A stretch of 53,477 nt of DNA, from contig JAQIBQ010000311.1 of NCBI GenBank assembly GCA_027859005.1, positions 1 through 53,477 of the forward strand, written 5' to 3'. Each line of letters begins with the position of its first letter. The first letter of the stretch is position 1. This DNA comes from Prolixibacteraceae bacterium. Its GTDB lineage: Bacteria; Bacteroidota; Bacteroidia; Bacteroidales; Prolixibacteraceae. Under the pieces are notes generated by a model. The model was not told the DNA's origin, ran no database searches, and saw nothing but the letters and a program-made list of their open reading frames with translations. Positions 1 through 11,900 of this stretch are shown here, piece after piece. Position numbers and translations under genes: made by a program.

Positions 1-2
1 AT

Positions 3-584
3 GAAGACATTTATCAAATTAAAAATTTTGATTTAATTCATAGTGAAATAAACATTCAAATAAAGCAACAACTAGGTCGTTTGCTCGACTACAATAACAA
101 ACTTTACAATTGGACAAAACTAAGCTTTGATTCGTTGGAATTAAACATTTCCGATGTTTCGCTCGATTTGATGGTTGCCAACCTAAACGGACAGTACGAT
201 GGTAGGTTAAACGAAAAGTCAATTAAATTACTACTTAACGTTGATAAACAAGTTGATCTTAAGACTGATTATGTGTTACTAAATCAGGTAGTTGTGAACT
301 TACTCGATAATGCCATCAAATTTTCAAAAGAGAACAGTGAAATCAAGATTGAAGTAAATCAACATTCACTCAAACTTTCCGATTCAGGAGTTGGTATGTC
401 AACTGAAAAAATCGACGAGATATTAAACGGATATTCGTTGAAAAGTAGCAACGGAACCAAAGGTGAACCAGGAACTGGTTTGGGCTTGAACATTGTAACT
501 CGAATAATTCATGCTTTAAATTTCAAACTAAATATTGAATCTGAATTAGGAAAAGGAAGCACCTTTACAATTACATTTAACTAG
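3..584 (+). CDS. Sensor histidine kinase, C-terminal part (cut by window start)
   Basis: The reading frame is open from base 3, so this is the last 193 residues of a gene that begins outside the window; the TTG at 81 is not a credible start. The visible part holds the end of the dimerisation region (a leucine-rich stretch around GRLLDYNNKLYNW) and a full HATPase_c domain: N box NQVVVNLLDNAIKFS, G1 box DSGVGM and G2 box GTGLGL. This is the ATP-binding part of a kinase that autophosphorylates on a histidine and passes the phosphate to a response regulator. The NtrC-type regulator starting 36 bases downstream on the same strand is the obvious partner. The sensor domain and H box lie outside, so the stimulus cannot be read. 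Confidence 0.93.
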   Translation, partial: EDIYQIKNFDLIHSEINIQIKQQLGRLLDYNNKLYNWTKLSFDSLELNISDVSLDLMVANLNGQYDGRLNEKSIKLLLNVDKQVDLKTDYVLLNQVVVNLLDNAIKFSKENSEIKIEVNQHSLKLSDSGVGMSTEKIDEILNGYSLKSSNGTKGEPGTGLGLNIVTRIIHALNFKLNIESELGKGSTFTITFN

Positions 585-620
585 CGAATTACGAATAAAT
601 AGTATAAAAAAAATCAAAAA

Positions 621-1973
621 ATGAACCAAGGTAAATATAAAATATTTGTTGTCGACGACAATGCTTTGTTTTTAAGGGTATTACAGAAAACATTAGCTGT
701 TAACGAAGAATACAATGTAATCCCAATTTCCTCTGGAAAGGAATGTATTAATCGATTAAACGAAAAGCCAGATATTGTTTCGCTAGATTATACCCTGCCT
801 GATTACAACGGAAAAGAAATTTTAGAGAAAATTAAAGAGCTTACACCCGAAACTCAAGTGATTATTGTTTCTGGTCAGAACGATATAAATACTGCCATTG
901 AATTATTAAAAATTGGTGCTTACGATTATATCGTAAAAAGTGTTGATACACGAGAGAAAATTTCAATTGCTATAAAAAAAATAATTGAACGATTAGAATT
1001 AACCAAAGAGAACAAAATTCTAAAGGAGGCTATTTCGCAAGAATACAGTTTCCGTAGTTTAATTAAAGGCAGTAGTAAAGCCATGGAAATGGTTTTTAAA
1101 ATGATGGGAAAAGCTGCGCAAAGCAACATTACTATTTCTGTTTTTGGCGAAACAGGAACAGGAAAAGAATTGGTAGCAAAAGGTGTTCATTACAATTCAG
1201 CTCGAAGCAATAAGCCCTTTGTTCCTGTTAATATATCATCAATACCCGAAACGCTAATTGAAAGTGAATTGTTCGGTTACGAGAAAGGTGCATTTACAGG
1301 TGCTGAAGGTAGTAAACAGGGTAAAATTGAATTGGCCCACGAAGGAACTTTATTCCTCGACGAAATTGCTGAAATGAACTTAAATATTCAAGCTAAGCTA
1401 TTGCGTGTATTACAAGAGCGTGAGTTGGTTCGTTTAGGTAGTAATAAAACCATAAAATTCGATGTGCGCATAATTATTGCTACCCATCGCGATCTACAAG
1501 AACAAGTGCAGAAAGGAAATTTCAGAGAAGATTTATATTTCAGATTATTAGGTCTATCAGTGAATTTACCTCCATTACACGAGCGCGATAACGACTGTAT
1601 ACTGTTAGGAAAACATTTTGTAAATGAGTTTTGTGATGAAAATAAAATGGATCATAAACAATTATCCGATAGTGCACGTCAAAAAATTAAATCGTATAGC
1701 TTTCCAGGGAATGTACGCGAACTAAAAGCTCTTATGGAGCTGGCTTGTGTTTTATCTGATGATGATGTTATTGATGAAAGCCACATTAATATCAATCCCG
1801 TAAATCTTAATAAGAATTTGCTTTCGAAAGAAAAAACCTTGCAAGAATACAACGAAGACATTATTCAGCATTTTGTCGATAAATACAAGAATGTTCGTGA
1901 AGCAGCGCGTAGATTAGGTGTTGGTAAATCAACTATATATCGTTATTTACAAGCAAAAGAAGAAAAGGAATAG
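621..1973 (+). CDS. Sigma-54-dependent response regulator, NtrC family
   Basis: Three domains are visible in 450 residues. A receiver domain (about 5-120) has the acidic pair D12/D13, phosphoacceptor D56 in SLDYTLP and K106. A sigma-54 AAA+ domain (about 145-375) has Walker A GETGTGKE at 176-183, the sigma-54 contact loop GAFTGA at 223-228 and Walker [10 protein letters not shown] near 244. A Fis-type helix-turn-helix closes the protein ([19 protein letters not shown]). Phosphorylation should drive oligomerisation and ATP-dependent opening of RpoN promoters. It follows the histidine kinase by 36 bases, making a two-component pair. Its targets are unknown; I saw no convincing -24/-12 element in the neighbouring intergenic regions. 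The stop lies 3 bases from the convergent PorP/SprF gene. Confidence 0.96.
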   Translation: MNQGKYKIFVVDDNALFLRVLQKTLAVNEEYNVIPISSGKECINRLNEKPDIVSLDYTLPDYNGKEILEKIKELTPETQVIIVSGQNDINTAIELLKIGAYDYIVKSVDTREKISIAIKKIIERLELTKENKILKEAISQEYSFRSLIKGSSKAMEMVFKMMGKAAQSNITISVFGETGTGKELVAKGVHYNSARSNKPFVPVNISSIPETLIESELFGYEKGAFTGAEGSKQGKIELAHEGTLFLDEIAEMNLNIQAKLLRVLQERELVRLGSNKTIKFDVRIIIATHRDLQEQVQKGNFREDLYFRLLGLSVNLPPLHERDNDCILLGKHFVNEFCDENKMDHKQLSDSARQKIKSYSFPGNVRELKALMELACVLSDDDVIDESHININPVNLNKNLLSKEKTLQEYNEDIIQHFVDKYKNVREAARRLGVGKSTIYRYLQAKEEKE

Positions 1974-1976
1974 AGT

Positions 1977-2930
1977 TTAAAAACTTCTTTTTGGAAATAA
2001 TTGTGACGCTTTACTTTTGAAATCGTAACGAAGCATAATTTCAAAACTTCCTACATTAAAATCGCCTAATCGGGTGAGTGAGTAGTCGTATGAAAATCCG
2101 ATTTTCAAATTTTCAACCTGAACTTGAAAATAGGCACCTGCAGCATCACTAATGCGGTATTTTGCACCAAGCCAAAATGCATCGTAAAACATCATGCTAA
2201 GGTCAAAATCAGCGGTTACAGGAGCACCTGCTACCAATATTGTTGTAAGAGCTGGCTTGAAAATAATATTGGGTGCTAAATCGAATAAATAAGCACCGTG
2301 TAAAAAGTAGTGTCGTTCTTCAGCTGAAACTTCAGCTGTACTTACGTATTCATTATTGTATTTATTTTCAAGTAAGCGTGGGACAGAAATACCGGCATAA
2401 AACTGATCGTTAAACCAAAACATGCCTACTCCAAAGTTGGGCATAAAGTTGGAGTAATCGCCATAATCTGTTATTTTCTCATCGATAAGGTGGTAACGAT
2501 CAAGCGACGATAAATAAGACTGCAAATAGTTAAATCCAGCTTTAAGCCCGAAGCTTATTTGAGTATTTTGAGTTGCTCTAATACGGTAGGCATAATCGAC
2601 AAATATTCCAGTATGTGATACCGGTCCAGTATTGTCGTAAATGAAGTCTAAGCCTCCACCCATGTGTAAACTATCAACAGGTAAACATATACTTAATGCA
2701 GTAGTGAAAGGTGAATTTTTTATACCCAACCACTGTTTTCTAGAAATTAATGAAGCACTTCCCACACCGCGTGTGCCAGTATATGCCGGGTTGATCGACA
2801 TCATGTTATTCATGTACTGCGAATAGATAGGCTCTTGTTGTGCTTTTGCAGTATGAATGCATAGCACAAGCAGAACAGCTACCAAAATAGCAGTACAAAA
2901 GTGTGTCGATATATTTTTAATATGCTTCAT
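1977..2930 (-). CDS. PorP/SprF family type IX secretion membrane protein
   Basis: A 317-residue protein with a signal peptide (hydrophobic stretch at about 13-28, cleavage likely after AKA before QQEPIYSQYM). The mature start, YSQYMNNMMSINPAYTGTRG, is the hallmark of the PorP/SprF family: outer-membrane beta-barrels of about 300 residues that work with type IX secretion and are usually encoded beside large type B-sorted proteins. The rest alternates aromatic and glycine-rich strands and ends in aromatic residues, as expected of a barrel. It lies 9 bases downstream of the 4495-residue gene on the same strand, so it is most likely co-transcribed and helps export or anchor that protein, as SprF does for SprB in Flavobacterium. 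That functional role is inferred from family and position. Confidence 0.94.
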   Translation of the reverse strand: MKHIKNISTHFCTAILVAVLLVLCIHTAKAQQEPIYSQYMNNMMSINPAYTGTRGVGSASLISRKQWLGIKNSPFTTALSICLPVDSLHMGGGLDFIYDNTGPVSHTGIFVDYAYRIRATQNTQISFGLKAGFNYLQSYLSSLDRYHLIDEKITDYGDYSNFMPNFGVGMFWFNDQFYAGISVPRLLENKYNNEYVSTAEVSAEERHYFLHGAYLFDLAPNIIFKPALTTILVAGAPVTADFDLSMMFYDAFWLGAKYRISDAAGAYFQVQVENLKIGFSYDYSLTRLGDFNVGSFEIMLRYDFKSKASQLFPKRSF

Positions 2931-2939
2931 TCTTATTGC

Positions 2940-5900
2940 CTATCGATAGATGTATATCAATCCGGCTTGTTTGTTTCTTCCTTCGTTATATAGTAAAGTA
3001 TAATAATAGCTTCCTGTTGGTAGTGGTTTATTTCCACCTAAACTACCTTGATTAGAATAACCTCCCCAATTGTTTTCGTAGCCTTTGCTTTGGAATACTA
3101 CGTGTCCATATCGGTTAAATATTTGCAACATGGCATTGGGGAAATATTCTATACCATCAATTATCAGAACATCGTTTTTGGTATCGTTATTTGGTGTAAT
3201 TATTTCAGGAACTCTTAGCTCTTCAATCATGAAAATAACCTTACCATTCGTTTGGTTACCACAAGGTGAAACCAATTCGTAGGTCATGCTGTCGTTGCTG
3301 CCAAAATCGGCATATGGATTGAATATAAAGCTTGAATCTCCAATTTGTTCAATGCTTCCCCATTCGGGTTCGGTGTAATTGTTAATGTAGGGCAAGAAAT
3401 ATCCTTCATCATTCGTAAGCACATTAAATTCTACGGGAACACCAGGCCATGTTTTTACGGTGTCGTTGTTGGCAAATAGAGGTGCTTCTTCTGGTAATCC
3501 AATACTAACTGTTGTACTTGCCGAATCCCCTTCGTTGTCGAAAATGGTATAGCTAAACTGATCGGCCTCGCATGTAAATTCAATTGGTGTATATTCAAAA
3601 TAACCTGAATCAGGATTGAACCATACAGTTCCATTGCTTGGTAAGTTATCGTAAACTAAGTTGGTGAATATAGTATCGATGTATCCATCAGGATCAGGAT
3701 CATAGTCATTCTCTAAGATAAAAATTTGTATTGACTCACCAAAATCATTCGTGACAGCATCGGGATCTGCTACTGGTGGCTGATTGCGTTGAATTACATT
3801 TATTAGAACCCAAGCTGAATCAGTTTGTCCCCAAATATCTACAATTTCATATTCGAGAGAATCGGCTCCGTAATAATGATCTGTTGGACGGTATTCAATT
3901 GTGTTTTGTTCGTTCGATGCAGCAATGCCGTTTAGCGGATCGCTTAGAATAACAACCGTATCAATCGTACACAATTGCATGTCTTTGAAACTGTCGTTTA
4001 GCAATTCATGAATGGTAATTTGACTGTTTTCATCAACTTCTATAGAGTCGTCTTCAGCAACTATTCCTTCTAGTTCAGGCATTATGAAAACGTAGCCAGT
4101 GTCACTTTCTCCCGATGGATCAGTAATCTCATAGGTGAACCACGAGTCGCACCATAAAATAGTATCGGCTGTAACTGTAATGGTACTATCGGAATTGAAA
4201 ACTACATGTAAGGAATCGCCAAACTCAATTACTCCTTGGCTTAAGAAAATTGAATCGCCATCAACATCAAAATCATTTGAGAGTATGGTGTTAAAATCAA
4301 TAATTAATTTGTCAGTATCCGTTGTCCATGTTACTGAATCTAAAACGGCGACAGGCGCATCGTTTACAGGTAATATATCAACGATAACTATTAAGTCGGC
4401 AGTATCGGAATTCGGGAAGTAAAGCTGAATGTTATAATAGTCGGCACCAATTGAATCGTGCAGAGGTGTATAAACCAGTTGTGTATTGTTGTTGATGAAT
4501 TCCCAGTTTCCAACTATAGGACCACCATTCCCAATGTAACTGTCAACAGTTTCCAAGAAATTAAATTTGGCCAATAATGGAGCTAAATCGATAGTGTCAG
4601 GAGTGTCTTCTTCGGTTACCTGGTTGTAAGGGATGGTTGAGCCCAAATCGACCAATACCATCACGGTTGCCTCAGCGCATAAGCCTTCGTTATCACATAT
4701 TCGATATTTGAATTCGTCGATATCTGCATTAATCGAAGGAGTGTAGAGTATGGTTCCTGTCAGAGTATCGATAACGATAGTGCCTTTACTAGGTCCTGTA
4801 ATTGTATCGAGGGTAGACCAATCTAAATTACCATCATAGTCAAAGTCGTTCGATAAAATCGAGAGTCTTTTCTTCGTGTTTTCGGTTACCACGAAATTGT
4901 CGTCGTTGGCAATAGGAGCGGTATTTACTTCGTTTATCCATATGTTTATTTCAGCAAAATCGCAGTTGCCAACCGTATCACAAACCTGATAGGTAATCCA
5001 ATCGGGACCAAAATAATTATCGAAAGGGGTATAAATTATTCCATAGGCTCCATCGCTTTCAAAAGTACCATGTTGCGGGCCTGTGATTACAAATAAGCTT
5101 GTAGGATCCAGAACACCAGTGAAAACTTCATCGTTTGCTGTAATAAATTCATAAGTAATAGTTATCGTTGAATCTTCTTTAGTTGAAATTTCATCGTTGC
5201 CAGCATTAATTCCATCTGTTTTCGATTTTACAAGAAGGAAAACATTGGCTGTGTCACAGCTGGTATTATCTTCATCTAAATCGCAAACTCGGTACGAGAA
5301 ATAATCTTCACCTAAGTAATCTAAATCAGGAATGTAGGTAATTACACCGTTTATGGTATCGTAGCTTATTGAACCGTTTTGAGTGCCCTGAAGCGTATCT
5401 ACAGACCAGTAGTCGATTCCGTTGTCAATATCGATATCATTCAGTAAAATTTGAATAAACTTGGTTTTATTCATGAAGGTTGTTGTGGCATCGTCGTTGG
5501 CAATTATTGGGCTGTTTATTGGTTCTACGGTAATGTAAACGGTAGCAAAATCCCATGTGCCGGTTTTTGATTCCACTAAATAAGTTAGGCTGTCGATTCC
5601 ATTAAAATTATTGGCAGGTTCATAATCAATAACGTGATTGAAAGGATCGTAAGATGCAATACCGTGTTTGGCATAGATACGAATATCAACAGAAAGTGGA
5701 TTCGCAACAAAATTATTTAAGGTATCGTTTGCCAATATATTAATTTGAATGGCTGTGTTTTCTGATGTTGTTGCAAAGTCGTTTTGTGCACCGTCGCCAT
5801 CATCAGGGATAGAAACCGTAACAATAACATAGGCTCTTTCATCGCTGTAGTCGGCCAATGAATAAATAAATTCATCACGTCCAATAAAAAAGGAGTCAGG

Positions 5901-8900
5901 CATATATGTGAAAATAGAATCACTAATGCTAAGGTTTCCTTCTGGAAAATCTAACGAAGCTGGATCAATTCCATCATCGATATCAACTACCTGATCGAAG
6001 GCGTTGAAATCAACTGGAATATTTACATCGGTTTGTAAGTTGAGGTGGGTTGCAACAGGAGGATCGTTAACCTCGTGCACGTCGATAACTAACCATGCGG
6101 TATCACAGTAAACAGGATCGCCTTTATCACAAATTTGATAAAGTAGGCTGTCGGTTCCAAAATAATTTTCATTGGGGAAATAATAAATTTCACCATTGGC
6201 ACTGTTTACGGATGCCTCTCCATTTATAGGTTGAATTTGAATGTTTAATGAATTATAGTCAAAGTTGCCATTTTCATTATTATCCAAGTCTTCATCGTTT
6301 TCAACTACATTTACAATACTGTATCTGTCTTCGTATATGGTATCATAATCATTACGCGCAATAATAGGGTCGTTTTCGCCAATTATTAAAATTCTTAATA
6401 TGGCTGTATCTCTTAGTCCACCTTCGTCAACTATTGTGTATTCATATTCTTCTATTGCATTTTCTCTTGCACCTAATTGATCAATAACCTGGCGGTTCGG
6501 AGTAAATACAACATCGCCTTTGCTGTTCCAGAATACTTCACCATATAATCCGGTAAATACACCTGTTGTGTCGTCTTCAATTTTCGAAACGAAAAGCGTG
6601 TCATTATCGACATCATAGTCTCTGAAAATTAAGCTGTTTTCAAGTGCTTTACTTTGCTCGTCTTCATAAATAATCAACGTATCGTTATCAGCAATAGGGG
6701 CATTGTTAATTCCTAAAATACTAAAGTTGATAATTGAAGTGTCGGTAGCTCCAAATTCATCTTCCAAGGTATATTCAAATATATCGTTGCTTACTTCATC
6801 TGGTCGAAGAGCAAGGGCAAGTGCAGAATCCGGGAAATATTCAAAACTTCCATCGGGCATCCAAATTAAAGTTCCCCATTCGCCAATGATGGTATCGTTG
6901 GGTAAATTATTGATTAAAGTAATTAGACTTGTATCACCATCTACATCGAAATCGTTATCGAGAATATCGTTGGTGCTGTCTGTTGTAATGCTAATTGCAT
7001 TGAATTCGAAGGTTGAATAGAAGTTAGACATTGCAACTGGAGGATCGTTCACTCCAATTAGTTCAATCAGTAGTTGAGCGCTATCCAATCCATCGAAAGG
7101 ATCGCGAACAAGGTAGGTGAAGGTATCGTATGCGGTATCGCCTTCGGCCAATTGATCGGCTCTGCTTTTATCGGTAATGTAAGTATAGGCTCCGGTTGAG
7201 TCCCAGTACAATTCGCCGTAGTTTCCAAATGCAGGAATCAAGCTTGTATCACTGACTGTTGAGACCATGAGCATGTCGTTGTCCACATCGTAGTCGTGGA
7301 ATAACAATGCATTTACATCTTCAATAGGAGCGAATATTGAATCGGTATCTTCTAAAATACTTACAAAATCATCTACCGCTTCGGGTTTATCATTGTCTCC
7401 TGTGATGGTAATAAGAATTAATGCATTCGATGTGTAATTGTGTTCATCAACGATTGTATAACTAAAAGTCTCGAAAACTTTTTCACCTGAATAAAGTGAA
7501 TCCATTTGTGCATTTAGTTTGTATTGGGCTTGTCCGTTTTCATAAATGGTCAGCAGTCCGTATTTGCCATTTAATGTTTTTATGGTGTCGGTACCTGTAA
7601 TAAGAATAAATATCCGATCGCCGTCAACGTCGTAATCGTTCCAAAGCAAACCTTCGTTCAAGGGATGGATTGAAATTGAATCGTCATCTTCTGAAATAAA
7701 TATGGTATCGTTTAATGCTACTGGTTTATCGTTTACACCAGAAATTGTTATGTCGAGAGTATCTGTTGTTGTGGCACCTTGTAAATCGGTAATGGTATAG
7801 GGGAATAAATCATGCACTCGTTCAGAACGATAGAGCGAGTCGGTCGCTTCATAATTGTTGTAATAAGTATAGTTCCCGTCGTAAGTCCATTTTAAATAGC
7901 CAAATACACCTGCTACTGAGTCACTGGTGATTTCGTTAATGTTTAGTAATACAATTGAATCTCTACGATCAACATCATAATCGTTTTCTAAGATGAAATT
8001 GTTCGCATTACTCGAAACCTGAGTACTTGATTCATTAATAAAATTGGCATCTCTTCCTGTAGTTGGTGCATCATTTACTCCCTGAATTTGAAGGTGTAGT
8101 TTAGATTCGGATTCAACACCATGTTCGTCAATAATGCTATAGCTTATGGAATCTACAATTAAATCGTCGAAGGCAAGGGTGTCCAATCCATTGTAGATAC
8201 GATTGTAGGTATAACGGTTGTAGGTAAAGTAGCCTGTGCTATCCCAGTCAAATGATGCAAAAGTTGTTTCCGTAGGACTTGTGGTATCGTAACTGAAACT
8301 ATAGAGTTCAATAAAGTCTCCATCGGTATCGGCATCGTTTAGAAGAAGTGACCATGCCGGACTTATCTCAATGTCGTTTTCTGTTAATTCCAAGGTGTCT
8401 CTTGAAGCTTCGGGCTGATCATTCTCTCCTGTAATTTCGATGTAGAACCATGCTGTTGCAGTGGAGTCGAAAGCATCCTCAATTAGGTACAGAAACGAAT
8501 CAACAACCACTTCATATTCAGCTAAAGAATCGGTTAATTGGTTGAGTGTATAAATGAAGGTTCCATCTTCATGCCAAACTAATGAACCGTAAGTACCGAT
8601 AGCCGGAATTATTGTACTGTTATTTATTTGTTTTATTTCAAAGTTTTCATTGTCGTCGATATCTGAATCTTCCGAAATAATGCCAGCGTTTCTATCGTTA
8701 AGCACTAAAACGATGTCTTCTTCGTACATGCTTTCGTAATGGTTTTCAGCTACTGGAGCATCGTTCTCACCAATAATTGTAATGTAGAGGTTGGCAAAAT
8801 CGGTTTCACCCGATGGATCGTTCACGGTATAGGTGAAAACGTCAATAACATTTTCATTATAATACAATGTGTCGACTAAATTAGGATCGGTAATGTAAGT

Positions 8901-11900
8901 GTATGCACCCGTTGAGTCCCAGGTAAGTGTTCCGTATTCTCCGTTCAGAGTTCTTGAGCCAACACCATTTACTGCCACAACAATTGGGTCCTGATCAACA
9001 TCTCCATCGTTTGGTAATAAGCCATTTGCTGAATCAACAACTGTTACTTGAGTATCTTCGTAAATGCTTATATAATCGTCGTTAGCAAAAGGTTCATCGT
9101 TTACACCTGTTATTGTTATTATCAGTTGAGCAGTGTCAGTCGCGCCAAAATCATCAACTATACTATAATTGAAAGTGTCGTCGATTGATGTTCCTCCAGC
9201 CAATTGATCTACGATGTCAGGGTCAGGTATGTAGGTGTAAGAACCATCGCTATCCCAATTTAAAGTTCCCACATCACTTGTTGTCGATTTTGTCGAACTG
9301 CCTTCAATTTCATTGACCCAAAAATCATCACCGTCAACATCACTGTCGTTCAATAACAATGCTTCAACTTGGCTAATTGTAATGCTAATTGATTCAGTGT
9401 CTTCAGAAATATTGAGGTAATTGTTCTCGGCAATTGGAGCATCGTTCACACCGGTAATTGAAAAGCTTATTGTTGATGTATCGCTTTCGGTAACGCCGTC
9501 GGAATTGGTGTAGGGATATTCTATTTGAACCAACTCATCTTGGTACAACGAATCGGTTGCATCTAAATTTTGAGTAAAAATCCACGATCCATCTGTTTGC
9601 CAATTAAATGTTCCAAATGGAGATGTAATGTTGTGTAACGTGTTGTTGTTAACAGTGGCTACTGAAATCTGATCATTTTCGGGGTCGCTATCGTTGTACA
9701 GGATAGAAAATTCATCGGTGCCATCGCTTGAGATAGAAGCTTCACCTTCTATTGTTGCATAAGAATCAGCCACAGCAATAGGTGCATCGTTGCGTCCCAG
9801 AATAGTAATCACAAATACCGAACTATCTTGTAAATTGTGGACGTCTCTGATTTTATAGTTGAATGAAAGAGGGATTTCATCGCCGGCTTTTAATGTATCT
9901 AAACCAGAGTTTAAGGTAAAAGTAATGTTGCCGTATGGATTCCATTCGAGTTCACCATATTCGGTTGTAATGTTTCTGGTGTATGAACTTTCAACGGTGT
10001 TAAGTGAAATGTTGTCGCCATCAATATCGACGTCGTTGAACAAGCAATCAAAGGTTTTTGGATCTTCATCTTCATAGATGTAGAATGAATCAATTGCTGC
10101 AACAGGAGCATCATTTATTGGCTCAATTGTAATGAATACTGAGTCTTTTGCACAGGCATTGTCGTCGTCGCAAACGGTATAAATAAAATAGACAAAACCG
10201 TTAAAATCCTTATTTGGGGTATAGGTTAAATAACCTAAGTTGTTCAATGTTATTGTTCCATTTTCACCTGCCGAAGCACTATCAATTTCCGCGACTGAAA
10301 ATCTTAATACGGAATGGTTATCATCTATATCTTTGTCGTTATCGCCTACATTTTTCCCGGTTAATACTTCATCTTCTTGAATGGAATAATAAACAGTACT
10401 TGGAGTTGGAGCATCGTTTACCGGTTGAATGTTAAGGTAGACGAGCGTGTCGTTATTGGCCCAGTCGGTTCCATCAAAAGCATTGTAGTCAAATTGGTCG
10501 CTTCCGTTCCAATTGTTTGCTGATAAATAAGTAAGCAAATTAATATTACCTCTGTTGATAGTAAGATCTGGAGAAACGCTAAATCCATCGTACAAAAGTT
10601 CTCCATGTTGAGGAAGGCTAACAATTTCAATCATTTCCAATTGATCCCAATGGTCATCGTCTTCAAAAGGAGTAGTTGAAGGCTGAGTACTTGGGTTGAA
10701 ATTAGAAACATCGAAAGTAAAAACTTCGTCTTCGAAACCATCTACATTTACATCGTGCAAATAAGGTGGCGTATTTACAAATTCGAATTGAATAAGCGCA
10801 AAGCTGGTATCAACACCATCGGAAATACCCCAATTTACTTGAGTTGTTCCTTCGAAACCCCAGGCAGGATCGAACCTAAAGTTGATCAATTCGTCATAAG
10901 AAATTGAAAAATCATTTGGTCCAACTTCTTGTCCGTTTATCCAAAATTTGCCTTCATTAGCTAGTGGTATATTGCTTAAGAAAAATACCTGAGGTGAATC
11001 GTATTGATCAATATCGAAATAATGATCTTCAAATTCACTTTTTGTGATAGTTTGAAAATCATCTTCTTTTAAATCGAGACGAACAATATTAGTAAGTGTT
11101 GGTGCTGTGTTGTAGTAATTGATAATTACCTGACCAGCTGTTTCAGCAAAATTATAGCCGTCGTGGGCATTCCAATTAAAGCTAAGTGTACCGTTATAGC
11201 CTTGAGTTGGGTAGTATTTGAAAACGGTATCGCTGTTGTTGATTTGGTTTTCCAAAATTAATTGAGGCGCAGAAAAAGCGTTTCCATTAAATGTAAGCGT
11301 TCCAACAGCAGGTGTTAGATCCGATAAAATCCAAAGGCTGTCAAACTCAAATAAACTTCCAACAGAATAATTAATGTGATCGATAAAATCTTGCTCGGTT
11401 ATTTGAATAACTGAATCTTCTGGTAAATCGAAAGTAATGTTTAATAATTTTGGTGGTTCAGGTTCTTCTAGTACCACCACATATATTAATTCAGGCGAAA
11501 GCGACCAATCAAAACCGTCAAAGGCATTCCAAATAAATTCGGTACTTCCATTCCAGTTAGCATCTGGTACAAATTCTAATTGTGTTATTTGACTGTATGG
11601 AATTGACGTGCCAATTGTATACGCACTTCCGTTTAATCTAAAAGAACCATTTGCCGGTGACGTTTCAATTCGAACGGCATTCATGGTATGACCGGGATCT
11701 TCATCACTAAAACGATCTTCAAATTCGAAAATACGGAAGAAATAAGTTGAATTTTCAATTGAGGTTATGGTGAAGGTATCAACCACCGGAGGGTTGTTCA
11801 AAACATCAACCAGCAAAAAAGTAGTATCGCTACAGGTGTTGTTGTTGGTAACAATAAGTTGAATTTTATTGTCGATTCCAATACTTGAAAAATCAATGTC

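Noticed and set aside
81-584. TTG at 81 as start of the histidine kinase
   Set aside because: The frame is open to the window edge and the domain is clearly incomplete at this point.
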